NCBI GenBank assembly: GCA_013398955.1
Contig: VWPU01014898.1
Span: forward strand, 62,001-126,000
Length of the DNA stretch: 64,000 nucleotides
Direction of reading: 5' to 3'
From: Callaeas wilsoni
Taxonomy: Eukaryota > Chordata > Aves > Passeriformes > Callaeidae
The notes below the pieces were generated by a model. That model had not been told where the DNA came from, did no database searches, and worked only from the letters and a program-made list of their open reading frames with translations. The translations under genes and the position numbers were made by a program. Below are positions 37,641 to 49,512 of this stretch, one piece after another. The first letter of the stretch is position 1. Each line of letters begins with the position of its first letter.

Positions 37641-40600
37641 AACCTGGCAACCGGGCTTTTGCTGGAGAACCAGAGCTAGATAGAATACTTCAGATACAGT
37701 GCCAAAAAGAAGGGGCTAATATCTTCCCTCCTATTGTCTAATTACCTCTAGTTATATTACGGGCTAATTGCATTATGTCATAGTGTTTGAGAAATGTTTG
37801 AGAAATACGGTAAGATAATTTTTCTAAAATAACGCTGTTCTTAAAAGTTCTACAAAAAATAGGTTATGCTTCCAAGGTGTCTGGCCAGCATAAACAGTAC
37901 TAGGTGGATCTGAGGAATCAATGCATGAGTCTTCTTTATCATACCCATAACAAATGACTTTAGGGTGCAAGGCCTGTTTTTCTCAAACTTAAGATGAAGT
38001 TTGCACTTGATTAAGCTGCACAAGCAAAACAATGTGGAAAAAGATTGTGGGCTAGTTTCATTTTTACTTTCTGGCAGTGGACTCAGAAAGACGAGTATCC
38101 ACCGTGTGCACATCCTTTGCATTGCTTTTTGCAGGGAGAATAGCACAGGGGAGATACATGAGGGTGGAACGCCTTCCATCTCTCACAAAATAGATGTTAG
38201 TAGCCTTCACAAAGATATTGAAGGTGGTATGAGGGATTTGCTTCACTTCTACTTTGGACATCCATTTTTAGTTGTCTAATTAAATGGGATTATTATTTTA
38301 AAAATTAATTTTTAATTACTTGAAATGACACAAAAAAAAGTAAATGTGGAGCTCACCTTAATTCCATACAGTATATGTTATAATTTTTAAGAATATTAAG
38401 AAAACAGGTGCACACTATTCCAAACTTTGTAAGTCATAGGCAAGGTTCTATATATAATTTGTATTTGAACATAATCTCTTCTATAACTGCTTTTAACTTG
38501 TTATTTTCTTTTTAGTTCTTTGCCCAGTTTGACATTTGCAACAACTCTCATTTTAATAAAAATGCGGAAACATTTTTTTTATTGTCCTTTTCTTTCAATT
38601 AAACTTTAAAGGATATTGGTTTCCTTTAGAGAAGTATTTGTTGTGAGCACCCATCTCAGAATTTGGGCTTAATGAAACACAGCTTGACATAAAGAGGCAG
38701 GCTCAAATGTGCTTGTAATTATAACACAGTTTAGAACTTGGTGTCCAAAATGCTTTTTTTGGTTGTTGTTTGTTTGTTTTTTCGCTTTTTTTGTTATCAA
38801 ATCAAGAGGCCTCCTGAAAGAGTATGTTTTCATGTGATGTAACTACAGTAACCAAAGGGATATTCCTATTCCATAAATCCTCTTCTCTTGGTACAAGATG
38901 TATGATAGCAGTGGCAGGCAGCCAATCTGGTAGAAAAGCACAAGCAATTAGCGTAAGAAAAGAAGTTAAACAGATTGACAGGTGCATAAGGATTTGTAAG
39001 TGTCCTGTTGGGATAGATTCAAAGGAAGTGCTTGAAAAGTCGGTATTTTTGTGCATAGATTTTTTTTGTAACAAAATGTGGGGACATAAGAGGAGTTTTG
39101 TAGGCAAAATGACAACTGGGGATAAAAAGCCTCTGTTGCTGACAGAGACTTGATGCATTAACTGTGTATTGAATTATCTGGGGAATGATAAACAGGAGCT
39201 AGACATAATAATACAAAAATATAATAACATACTTGATGAGAGGAGGGTGGAAGTAGAAACTACCTTACACTTTTTTTACCCTTCTGGATTTCAAGCAAAA
39301 AAATTAAAAATTCCAGTTTTATGGGAAAAAAATTCCCCCCATACACATAAACCCCGTAATTTTTTTTTACATTATTGTAATTTTATTCTTTATTAGTCAC
39401 TCTCACTTCTTGCAAAAATTGTGACCAAAAAATTTTACATACAGAAAGAAATAACTGAATTGTCAAGCATAATGAAGAGTTTGTTTAAAAAGAAGACTGA
39501 GTTTAGAGTAATACTGTGTAGAACAAACTGCAGGGTAAGGAAGGAGTAGAAACAGGAAATTTAAGAATTGGAGAAGAAGAGATGAAGGGGTAAGTTAAGG
39601 TTGAATTTCTGGGTCGGGTGGATGAGGTAGAAGGTTCAGGAAAGAAAAACAACTATCTCATTTGCACTGACAGAATAGAAAAGTAGTTCACAAGACAGGG
39701 GTGGGATAAAACCTGATTGAGAGGCAAGGCTGGTGGCATCTTTTGTTTAGAGTGCTGTGAGGGTTATTTTAGGGATTTTTGTTTATTTTTTTATGTCCTT
39801 CCTTTAATTAGAAGGACTTGTTTGCGTGGGACCTAGATGGAAATGGGAAGCTGCTCCCGCTGGGGTAGGTGAACAGGGATCTGCGCAGAGGGAAGGTGGC
39901 AGCAGGAGGCAGGGAGCGTGCGGAGCACCGAGAGCATTGGGGAGGCAGCGGGAAAGAGTAGGGACCAATGTGCTAGTGACACAAAAGACAGAAAACATTC
40001 CTTAGAGGCGGAGGAGGCTGGGCACAGTTTGCTGCAACTCAGAAAGTCCCTCAGTCGGCCAAAACTGGGCTGTGAAGCAAAGATTGGCCTACGTTTGCTG
40101 CTGTGTGAATAATAAATTTGAAGCAGACCCAGAAGTTGTCTCTCTCAATTATCTTGATGATTTCCAATGATTGAGGGCATCAGTGTCAAGCTGTTATTTC
40201 TTTCCAGAATGTAACTCTAAAATCAATATGTTGTACTAACACTTCCAATGCCAGTTATGAAAATAAAATTATTTAAATTTGTAGTCAGAAAATTGCATCT
40301 ATCACTGCTTTCTCTGCCATATAAAATTACTCAAATTTTGAATGTTTGATATAGATTTTACCTGAGATGTGGCACTCCCTGTAGCTTTCAGGCTAATCTT
40401 CCCCTTCGCCTGCCCAGGAGACAGACAATGCAGCTCAGCTGGATGAATTTGAATATATCAGCCAAAAAATTATTATTGGAAGAATATCTTCACATTCAAC
40501 GTTTCCATGCTTGCAACTCAATACCAGCTACTGATATTTAAAAATGTTTTATTTGTGTGTTTTGATTTTACGCTTGGGGTTTTTTAAACGTTGCTTTTTC

Positions 40601-41487
40601 AATTTATTCCATGAATTCTCCATTTGAGCCTTCCGTTTTTTGATCGGCTGTTTTCAGAGGCCATGAAAAGTGCTGAAAAGTGCAGCTAACTCTAGGTACT
40701 GGGGCAAAACAAGTGACAAAGTAACATAGCTTTTCATTTAAGAAGCAGCTCACACGTCTTAGAAAGGACCCACGTTACAGAAAGGTGCTCTCAGGGTGTT
40801 CATTAGCTAACGAGGGTGTTTGCTTTGGGCTCAAGCACTGGCACTGCATTTGCACAGATGGGATAGCCTGGTAAAGTACACAGAGCTGTTTGCCCAGCTC
40901 TGCTTCCTCTAGAACCCACAGCTTAAGAGGACTGAGAAGATAATGCATCCGGAGCCCCATCCCACCTTAAAATGACATGGTTTCAGTGCTTCTTACATGT
41001 TTAGAAAAGTGTTTTGCTACACGGATTCAACCTGACTTTGGCTTTCTAAAATTTTTCTGCTAATTAGATTGAAAGCCTAGTAAGATTTTTACTTGGTTTT
41101 GAAACTTGTGGAGTATTGTCACCTTCCGGCTGGAAATGAACCAAAGGCAAGCTACATTTGTCATGCCAAGTTATCATGGCTGCTGCCTAATAAAGGTTAT
41201 TGACCTGAGCAGGACGGCTCTGTTCTTAACAAGCTGCTGGTGGGAGGGACAGATGAACCAAGTTTACCAAGGCAGACGTGGGAGTGTTTATATTGTGATT
41301 TTGGTTTGGGATTTTTTTGTTAATTTTTTCTTTTTCCCCAAAGGAAAGTGAGTGTTTATTTGTAAATGTTTATCTTCTAGGATAATGTGATGTTTACATT
41401 CTTGGAGTACAAAACACTGCTATGCTGCCTGTTGTTTTCCTCCTTATCATTTCAGCATCTTTTAGAAAATATATGAATATACATGTC

Positions 41488-41547
41488 ATGCAAATGAGGG
41501 TTTATAAGTCAATAAATAATTGTATTTGCATTACTGCGGATGCAAAT
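41488..41547. promoter_or_regulatory. Cluster of three octamer (ATGCAAAT) motifs
   Basis: Exact octamers lie at 41488-41495 (+), 41524-41531 (ATTTGCAT, minus) and 41540-41547 (+). POU-domain (Oct) factors bind this motif. A near copy (tgcaaatgcaa) is at about 41717. Enhancer activity is inference only; the motif hits are exact. Confidence 0.4.
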
Positions 41548-44500
41548 TTTGAGGTCAAGTTACAGTCATTAAAATAGTTTTATAAGCATTTTTTTTTTGC
41601 CTTGACAAAAATAACTCATCTTTGAAGCAATTACTGTCATGCAAGCCACTCAACTACTTTAGACAACTTGTTTTTGCTTTGCAATGCTACTTGCTCTATC
41701 CAACGTGACTAATCTGTGCAAATGCAATAGGAAAACAATTTGCTTGCTGGTAATCCTATTGTTCAGCAGGCCAGACCTTGTATGACACCTCTAACTCTGC
41801 TTGTGCAGTGTCTGGATTAAGCAGTGATCCCCTTACTAGCAGAAGCAAACATGAAGTGTATGTTACACGGCACATGAATTCAGCTTGCACGAGCTTCTTG
41901 CTCCTTGGGGTGGAGCTGTGAAACAAAGAAGAAAAAGTACTTCTACAAATAAAGATCTGGACATCAGAGTTAGGAGATAAATATCTGCCAGAATTTGTGG
42001 AGAGTAGAGTAATAGTCCAATGTCAGTACTAGAGACTTGCCCAGGCCTATGACTTTAATAATGATGTATGTCTGCTCTATATAGAAATATTTATGACCTC
42101 ATGCTGTAATTTAGGTGTCCTTTATAAAAAACCTGGACGCATTAGGCAAAGGTTTGAAGTGATTTGCTTGAAAATATAATTTGGAGAGCATCCCTGTGAA
42201 ATATTGCAACAGCAGTGTCTTTGGAAGAAGAGCTCAAACTGAACTGATAGCCTAGGGGGAAGCAGAAACTTTAAAACAAGAGCATATAAATCATCAGATG
42301 GAATGAGCAGTGTAGTAACTATTACAGAAACACAGGTAAATGCATAGCTACTGACTCACTGATTTTTCACTGCATATTAAATTATTCCTAATTGAATTTT
42401 TTAAAAAAGCTAGCAATCACACAGGCAAGAGCCTCAGTGTTAGATATTTCCCTTCAGAACATCTTCAAATATCAGCTCACAAAGAAAACTTTTTGACCTT
42501 CAGGATGCCTTTTGGCTGATATAAGTAGCTTTGAAGGACATTTTACTTTCTTCCTAGTGCCGCAATAGTGCCAATGACAGTTCTATTACATGAGGCTTCA
42601 GGGAGGTTAGATACAAACACAAATGACACTATAATGTTTGGCTGAGGAAGTTCTTGCATGTAACCTGATAGCATAATGAACAACAGAAGGTGTCAAGTGT
42701 TATTACAGTTAATGGGCCTCGGTTTTCTTGTCATGAGCTTGAACACATCTAATCCTCTTCGCAGCACAGCTTCCACCATGATAAGGCAGAAATAATTGTC
42801 AGGACTGCCAAAAACCTGGGCTTTGGGTTTTATTGTTTTTCCCTCCCTACCCGCATCCCCCCCACCTCCAGATGGAGAGGGATAGGTAAGTGGGAGCATA
42901 TCAGAATAACAAAGTGTGTAGAAAGAATTACTAGACTAGAGAAAAACACCAGCAGAAGGCAAAGGCAGCCTTCCAGTACAGCTCATGTCACACTGTGTAT
43001 GGACTATCCTGTTTATAGAAAATGAAGATTTGAAGCCAGCAGCAGCTGAAAATGTGACTGCAAGCCTCAAGCCAGTGGTAGGTAACCAAATATTGCTGTG
43101 CAGACAGACAGATTCCTAGGACTTCAAATATTTTTGCTATTCAGGGATGCAACTGACATCTAAAACAAGAGGTAAGGCGTGAAGGTCACAAGAAGACACA
43201 CATGCAAGACTGGTGTCTAGCAGGAAAGAACAAGTGACAGATTCAAATGCACAGGTGACTGGTTCAGCACCTACTTAGCAACGTGGATTGAGACAAAGTG
43301 ACCAAGATAAGGCAATAAGATCATCAAAGACAACTTACCAAGACAGATGTAGTCAGAAAACTATTGCAAAAATAAGAAAAATCATAAAGAGAGCTGAATA
43401 AAGCAAACTGAAAACCTTTTAGTTATAAATGAAAAAAAAACCACCAACAAACTAGTCTTTCCGTAAAAGCAACACAAAAAGTAATAAATATGTCCTTTAT
43501 GAAAGCGATTAATGTAGAGGACAGAAGCTTCCGAGCATTAAATAATGCTTTGCTGTTCATTAGTCTGAGTGGTTTATGCAACCGGCATTTACAAATTTTG
43601 TTATATCTAACTACGAATAAAAAGGAAATTAATAAAGAGATCGGAAATAGAAGGGAGAAAGATAACACAGCATCATGTAGTTTTATAAGCTTCAAATAGC
43701 TACTTGAGCGGAAAAGAATTCCTCTGAAAATTTTGCTTTTAGCATGCTGCCAGAAGTAGGCTCAATTTTACTACTGTGCCTCCTTATTGTGTGTGGCCAG
43801 GGGTACTGGCCAGCACTAAATGACAGCAGTGAGAGATTTATAGCTGAGACACAAACACAGTGAGTAGCAGAAAGGTTATATATAATGGAAGTGCAAGTCA
43901 TGTTCCTCTACAACCACAATTCTGAAAGAATAAACACTGAACTGTTTTCCTTGGGGAACAATTTGAATTATTCCTATGGCCTGGTTGTAAGGATAGCTGC
44001 TTGCTCTAAGATTTGAGGCTTGGCAAAAATGATGCATGAAAATGAAAATCAAAGCACGGATGTATCTTGAAGGCAATCATGAAATGAAGAACATTGCCCA
44101 GAAAAAAATCGTGGGTGAATTGTAAAAAGACCTAAAAATCTCGACAGGCATTACATCCAACTAATATTGTACTGTTTATTTATTGTACTGTAGAGAGTCA
44201 AAATCATCACACGAGCTCCCTCAGTGAGCAGCTATCTAGAACAGACTAGTTTTGTCACTGCTTTATCCTGAACACAAGGTTTTGTGGCTCTTGAATTTTT
44301 GAATCTCACAACTTTCAAGTGGCCCAAGTGCAATTTTTGTGTTGAAGCAAAGCCACACACCTGGAAGCTAGCACAGATCCTGCTGGGTACAGCAGATCCT
44401 AGATGCTGCAGGCAAGCAGCCAGCAGAGCTATCCAAGCTCCTGCTCCATGGCTCCCCCCAGTTCAGACTACTGCTACTCTGCAATGAAATGGGAAGCTGT

Positions 44501-45125
44501 TCACAGGCAGGAAACATTAATTATTTCCACAAGCTCGAATTAACTCTTAGCTACCTGCTTCGGTGTTGAAAGGAAGGTCACATGGCAGGTGACAGAAAGA
44601 GAGCCAGCCAAAATCTCTGCAATGCTGATGCGCACACAATAGTAGAGCTGGCTAGGCCAGGTCTTTCTCCACCCCTCAGGCAGATGTTCTTCAGAGGGAA
44701 GACATCTGTAGAGCTTTCCCACTTGTCAAGATCTTTATTAACTGAATTCAACCTGAGTTTGCAAATAGTTTACTATTTTCTTTAAAAATAAAATAATTTT
44801 AAAAACCCTTCACAAAACAAACAGCTATCTTTCCTAGCCTTAGGCACAGCTGAACAGCTGTGAAGAAGCATTTTGGCTATTGCTGTGCCAGTCACGGCAG
44901 AGGAACAGAGCTTTTCACAGGTGGCTCTCATTTTCTGGGTTGCTGACTTGCGACCTCACTGTTTGATTTGCAGAAGCACTGAGTACTTGCAGCTGCAGCT
45001 GGAGTTAATAGTAGCTGGGCTTTGAACATGGAAGAGCATCATGAAACAAGTCTTCTGAAAAGCAGTTTTCAGCACTTTCAGACTGAGTATCCGAAATTAG
45101 TAAATGTGTGGTGGTTTTTGGTTGT

Positions 45126-45146
45126 TTTATTATTATTATTATTTTT
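45126..45146. repeat. (TTA)n microsatellite
   Basis: Short ttattattattattattt run. Confidence 0.85.
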
Positions 45147-46398
45147 TCTTTAGGCTTTTTTAAAATAAGTTTTTCTTGCTGTACATATGCTGTGAAAACA
45201 AATTTATTAAAATATATTATGCATGTGGATGCTGTAATAATGAGCTTATGGAGGAATTGCAGAAGAAATTAATTGCTTTCAGTCTGAACTCATGTTGAGT
45301 TTCCAGAAAGAGAATTCATGGAAGTGGAATATGGTAGGGCTGTGTGCTGAATCCAGTTCGACAGAACAAAGAGTAGTTATCATCTTCTCTCTCTCTTGCT
45401 CTCAAAATTGCAGGAAATGGTTTAAATATATACTGGGAGCTGTAAGGTCAGGCACAGTCTGTCCACGTTGCGTAACTCGCTTCACTTGTATTACTACTGC
45501 CTTATTGTGGTGTAAATCAGAAGGAGTGACTCTTGAAGGAAAGAAGCCCTTCATCACAGTGCAAAGAGAGGTCCTGCACTGTCGTGGGCCCTAACATAGT
45601 CTGTAAGTGCTCCTAGGATATTCTGAGCAATCAGTTCTCATGCAAGGGGCCTGTGGTAGCCCCAGGTGAGCAGCACAGTCAAAGACTGAGCTTCAAAAGT
45701 CAGTGGTAGCTTATAAATAACAGTACTGTAAGTATATAAAACATGGCACAGTGGTTTTCCCTGGCTTCTGTAGTTACCGATGTTTTTGCTTTATTATCAG
45801 GACAGTGTAGGGACAGAGATACATCAAAGAATCATTGATGTGATGGTTGAATAAGGTCACCTCCAGTCATAGGAGGAGAAACCTGAACTGCTGGGTTTCT
45901 TTATTTCCTAAATGTTAGAGAGGAAACAGTGACCTAGGAAAGGATAAGGAATCCTTAAAGTTTTGCACTTTCTTTTTTTCTGCATAGCTGAGGCCGATGT
46001 AAGAAATGCTGCAGCTGATTCTGATTAATATCCATGTATCTAATTGCAGTCTGCCTGCTTATGATTGATTGTGCTTAGGATGTTATGGCAGTTTTGCATT
46101 GCAATTAGTTTAGAAACTGGAAGGCGAGTTTTGATGTATTTGCTTGTACTGATTTAAGATTTCCCCTGGCTGTCGGAAATTACCATCTTCATTATAGTAA
46201 GAATGAGACGTGTACCTGCAGTTCCACTTTTCTGTTTCTTAACCCATGAGGACTGAATCAGTGATAAGAGCGGGTTTCTGTAGGAAGCCAGACTGTTAAT
46301 GGGAAGACCTGAAGTGCACCTTCTTGTCTTGCTCCCTTGGGCAATTGCTAAGGGCCAGCTTGGGGCAGAGCAACCATGTTTGGTTCTCATGCTGGTAC

Positions 46399-46788
46399 TG
46401 ATGCCTTAGAGAGGCTGACCTAGAACACAAGGTGGACTGAGTTAAAGGATAAAGGGTAGGTATTTATTGAAAGGCCTTTACAGGGTACACCTTGGGCAGT
46501 GCAGGAGTCTCGCAGAGACTACTCCCAAGATGCATGGCAGTCACATGTTTTTGGGACAGATATAAGTTTTGTCCATTTGCATATCAGAGGTTAATTGTCC
46601 AATTACAGCTTCAGGCAGTGCAGTCCCATGCTCTTAGTTTGCTTCCCCCCCCAAATTCACTTTTGTTTACATTTCTTGGGGCTGGAAGCAATACGGTGTC
46701 CTAGAATCTCAGGCCTAGAGAGGAATTGTGTCTGACAAAAATGGGAAAAGCAGTTGCTAACACTCTATATGGGGTTCAGAGTTACACA
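46399..46788 (-). mobile_element. Solo long terminal repeat of an endogenous retrovirus
   Basis: Read on the minus strand, a unit of about 390 bp begins TGTGTAAC at 46788 and ends GGCATCA near 46399, giving TG...CA termini. It carries AATAAA at 46463-46468 in the expected place near the 3' end, and an octamer ATTTGCAT (+) at 46575-46582. No internal retroviral region or second LTR lies beside it, so it is read as a solo LTR left by recombination. I could not see a clear target-site duplication. The family is not certain. It is non-coding. Confidence 0.75.
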
Positions 46789-46919
46789 CTAAAGAATTGC
46801 AGGATTACAAATATATGGAAAGTATAAAAGCTGAAATTCTAATACATCAGTACTCAAGTGTCAGACTCCAATGTGAAATTTTAAAGCTCTTGTCTACTCT
46901 CCCCTACCTGCCTATGGAG
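46789..46919. other. Spacer between LTR and CR1
   Basis: About 130 bp of AT-rich DNA with nothing recognised. Confidence 0.5.
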
Positions 46920-47610
46920 CTCTGTTACCCTGCTGAGGAAGGCTTGAGGCCGCTGGTGGATGAAAAGCAGGACATGAGCAGGCAGCGTGTGCTTGTGGCC
47001 CAGAAAGCCAATGGTGTCCTGGGCTGCATCAAAAGCAGTGTGAGCAGCAGGGCGAGGGAGGGGATGCTGCTCCTCTGCTCTGCTCTGGTGAGACCCCGCC
47101 TGGAACACTACACCCAACTCTGGGGTCCCAGCACAGGAAGGACATCAACCTGTTGGAGTGAGTACAGAGAAGGGCCACCAAGTTGAGCAGAGGGAAGGAG
47201 CACCTCTCCTATAAGGAAAGGCTGTGAGAGTTGGATTTGTTTAGCCTGGAAAAAAGAAGGCTTCAAGGTGACCTAATTGTGGCCTTCCAGTGCTTAAAGT
47301 GGGCTTCTAAGAGAGCTGGAGAGGGACTTTTTATAAGAGTATGTAGTGACAGGACAAGGGAGAATGTATTCAAACTGGAAGAGAGTAAGTTTAGATTAGA
47401 CATTAGGAAAAAAATCTTTATTGTGAGGGTGGCTAGATGCTGGAACACTTAGCCCAGAGAAGTTGCAGATGCCCCATCCTTGGAAGTATCCAAGGCCAGG
47501 TTGGATGGGGCTCTAAACTGGTGAAGGTTGTCCCTGCCTACAGCAGGGGGATTATAACTAAATGATCTTTAAGGTCCCTTCTAACCCAAAAATAGTATGA
47601 TTCTACAATA
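46920..47610 (+). mobile_element. CR1 LINE, 5' truncated, about 0.7 kb
   Basis: Translation on the + strand gives SSRAREGMLLLCSALVRPRLEH, then frameshifted pieces matching LDLFSLEKRRLQGDLIVAFQ and ESKFRLDIRKKIFIVRVARCWN, the CR1 ORF2 C-terminus. The 3' untranslated part has ttggatggggctc and aaggtcccttctaaccc. The tail is near 47598-47610 (tgattctacaata). Its frames are broken. Confidence 0.93.
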
Positions 47611-49204
47611 CTGTGGTATAGGTCTGTAGATTGATGCAGTGACTTTTTTAGCTCCATATACTTTATCAATATAAAATTGCTGTAGCTTGAGTGCCCCTAT
47701 GAACCCAATGCACTATAAAATATAACATCTAGGTAATATTTACTAAAGCAGAACAATTTTTCATGTTACTGAAAAACCAACACAAATATTGAACCTCAGC
47801 AGGATTTTGCAGTTTAAGAAGTCAAATTCATTGTTGTCTACTACCTAATACATAAAGCAAAAAGAGTATGAAAGCATGCATGGATATCTTTATACCAGTG
47901 AAGAAAACTATTTTCAACATTGGCTCTGTGTGTCTCCAGAAAGATAGTCAGCTTTTTTAATTAGCGGCAAACTGAGTATGCTTCAGCAATTTTCTGCAGA
48001 GCCCATCATAAACCCTGGAAAACTGTTCTGGAGTCCTCCTACCACTCAGTTTTCAAACACAGGATTTCTGCTTCCCCGGATTTCAGCTTTGAAATGATTC
48101 CAAGCATCACCCCATGCAGCAGGATGACAATACCTGGAAACTGGGACAGCAGAGTCACAAGAAAGATTGCATGCTTTCAGTAGAGCACAAATGAAGGAGA
48201 CTTTCTAACTCCTAGTAATAAAAATAATACTATCTCAGATGGGAGAATAAATTCAGCCAGCTTTTTACTTTGCTAAGCTGTGTGCTCTGAAATGAGTCAT
48301 CATCAATTCATTTGGGTTGACCCAATTCAACTTAAAGTAGAGCTTCATCTGCCCTGATCTCATCAGAAGCTACACAGCTTGTTGGTAACTATAATGGTTG
48401 TGGAAAGGAAACTACGTACAGTGATTAATGAAAATATTTTATTACACCTACAGCCTTGCTCAGGAATGTGTATAATTCTATGTCAGCATATGGCATTTTT
48501 TTACATGTTGGTTTTTCAAATATCAAGAATCCTTTTCACACTCTTCATGTAAAATATCTTCAGTTCCTGGCTGCTCTTATTCTGTTGTCTGTTCTTTCTG
48601 TTGATGGTTGTGCCTGAGAGACTTTTTGTCCTTGCCAAATCTGTCAAGGTTTGAAGGTCAATCTCTGGCAAACTGAGCTTCATGATTTTCACAGGTTTCA
48701 TTCCTGGGCTGTACTCAGAGCAATTACTGGAGTCCTGCAGCATTGCAGCAGTGTTTCTCTGTATCTGCCTCTAGTGCTGTTAGCAGGCAGCTGGGATGCA
48801 ATGAAGAGAGAAGCTTTTTAATACCCTGGTGTATCTTTGCAGATCTGAAATGTTTTCCTTCACCTTTTTGTTACTGTTGGGTGCATAAGCTGATTTCCTA
48901 TGGGCTATAAACTGGATAGTGAAACAATGCTGCTCCCTGCTCTTTTGGTTGGCAAATCTTAGTTCTGCTTTGGTCATCTCTTATCTCAATTTGCCTGGGT
49001 AATATTTTCTTGAAAGTTGCATACACTTTGCCATTAAACTGGCTGCAGCGTGGGAAAAATGTGAGACATTCAAGTTATTCTCGTGATGTAAACTCTGCAA
49101 ATCCTTGACAGGTAAATTGGAGAGAACTCAAAGGACTTTGAGAGGCTGTGTTTTCCATATATCCATCCAAATATAAATGGATCAATTGTAACTGTCACTT
49201 CTTA
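47611..49204. other. Non-coding interval, nothing recognised
   Basis: AT-rich DNA with short open frames only. Confidence 0.5.
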
Positions 49205-49512
49205 GAAGCGTTTGTCTAACCTATTCTAAAAAACCTCCTGTGATGGAGATTCAAATCCTTTCCTAGTCATATGTTCCAGATTGCAGTGTTGGGCACAGGA
49301 AACATTTTCTACCTTAAATTTGTGATGCAAGCCCATACTTTACTGCTAGAAGATGTGGAGGAGAAAATGATACCTTAAGCTGCTTTAATTTGCCACTTAG
49401 ATGCTTGATGACTCTGAATGATTACCGATTTTCACTTTACAGGGCAAACTGTCCCGACTCATTTAACCCTTCCTTACAAGCTATGTTTTCTAGTCTTCTG
49501 CTTGGTCCCATT
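49205..49512 (-). mobile_element. Ancient L3/CR1-like LINE remnant
   Basis: gtctaacctattctaaaaaa, cctcctgtgatggagattca and gttccagattgcagtg follow the order of an old CR1/L3 consensus ('TCTAACCTATTCTTAAAAACCTCCAGTGATGGAGATTCCACAACC...TATTCCAGTGC'). The piece ccttccttacaagctatg followed by ttttctag near 49470-49492 fits 'CTTTCCTCATAGGTCATGTTTTCTAG'. Divergence is far higher than in the other CR1 copies, which points to an older family. Confidence 0.65.

Larger units (their letters stand above)
37641..46398. other. Non-coding interval with octamer cluster
   Basis: No exon was recognised. It includes an 11-bp tandem pair at 37784-37805 (tgtttgagaaa twice), a GC-rich patch near 39835-39960, an octamer cluster at 41488-41547 and a TTA tract at 45126-45146. 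Confidence 0.5.

Noticed and set aside
45828..45875. Possible CR1 tail (agaatcattgatgtgatgg)
   Set aside because: Only about 20 bases fit, and the expected following sequence is absent.
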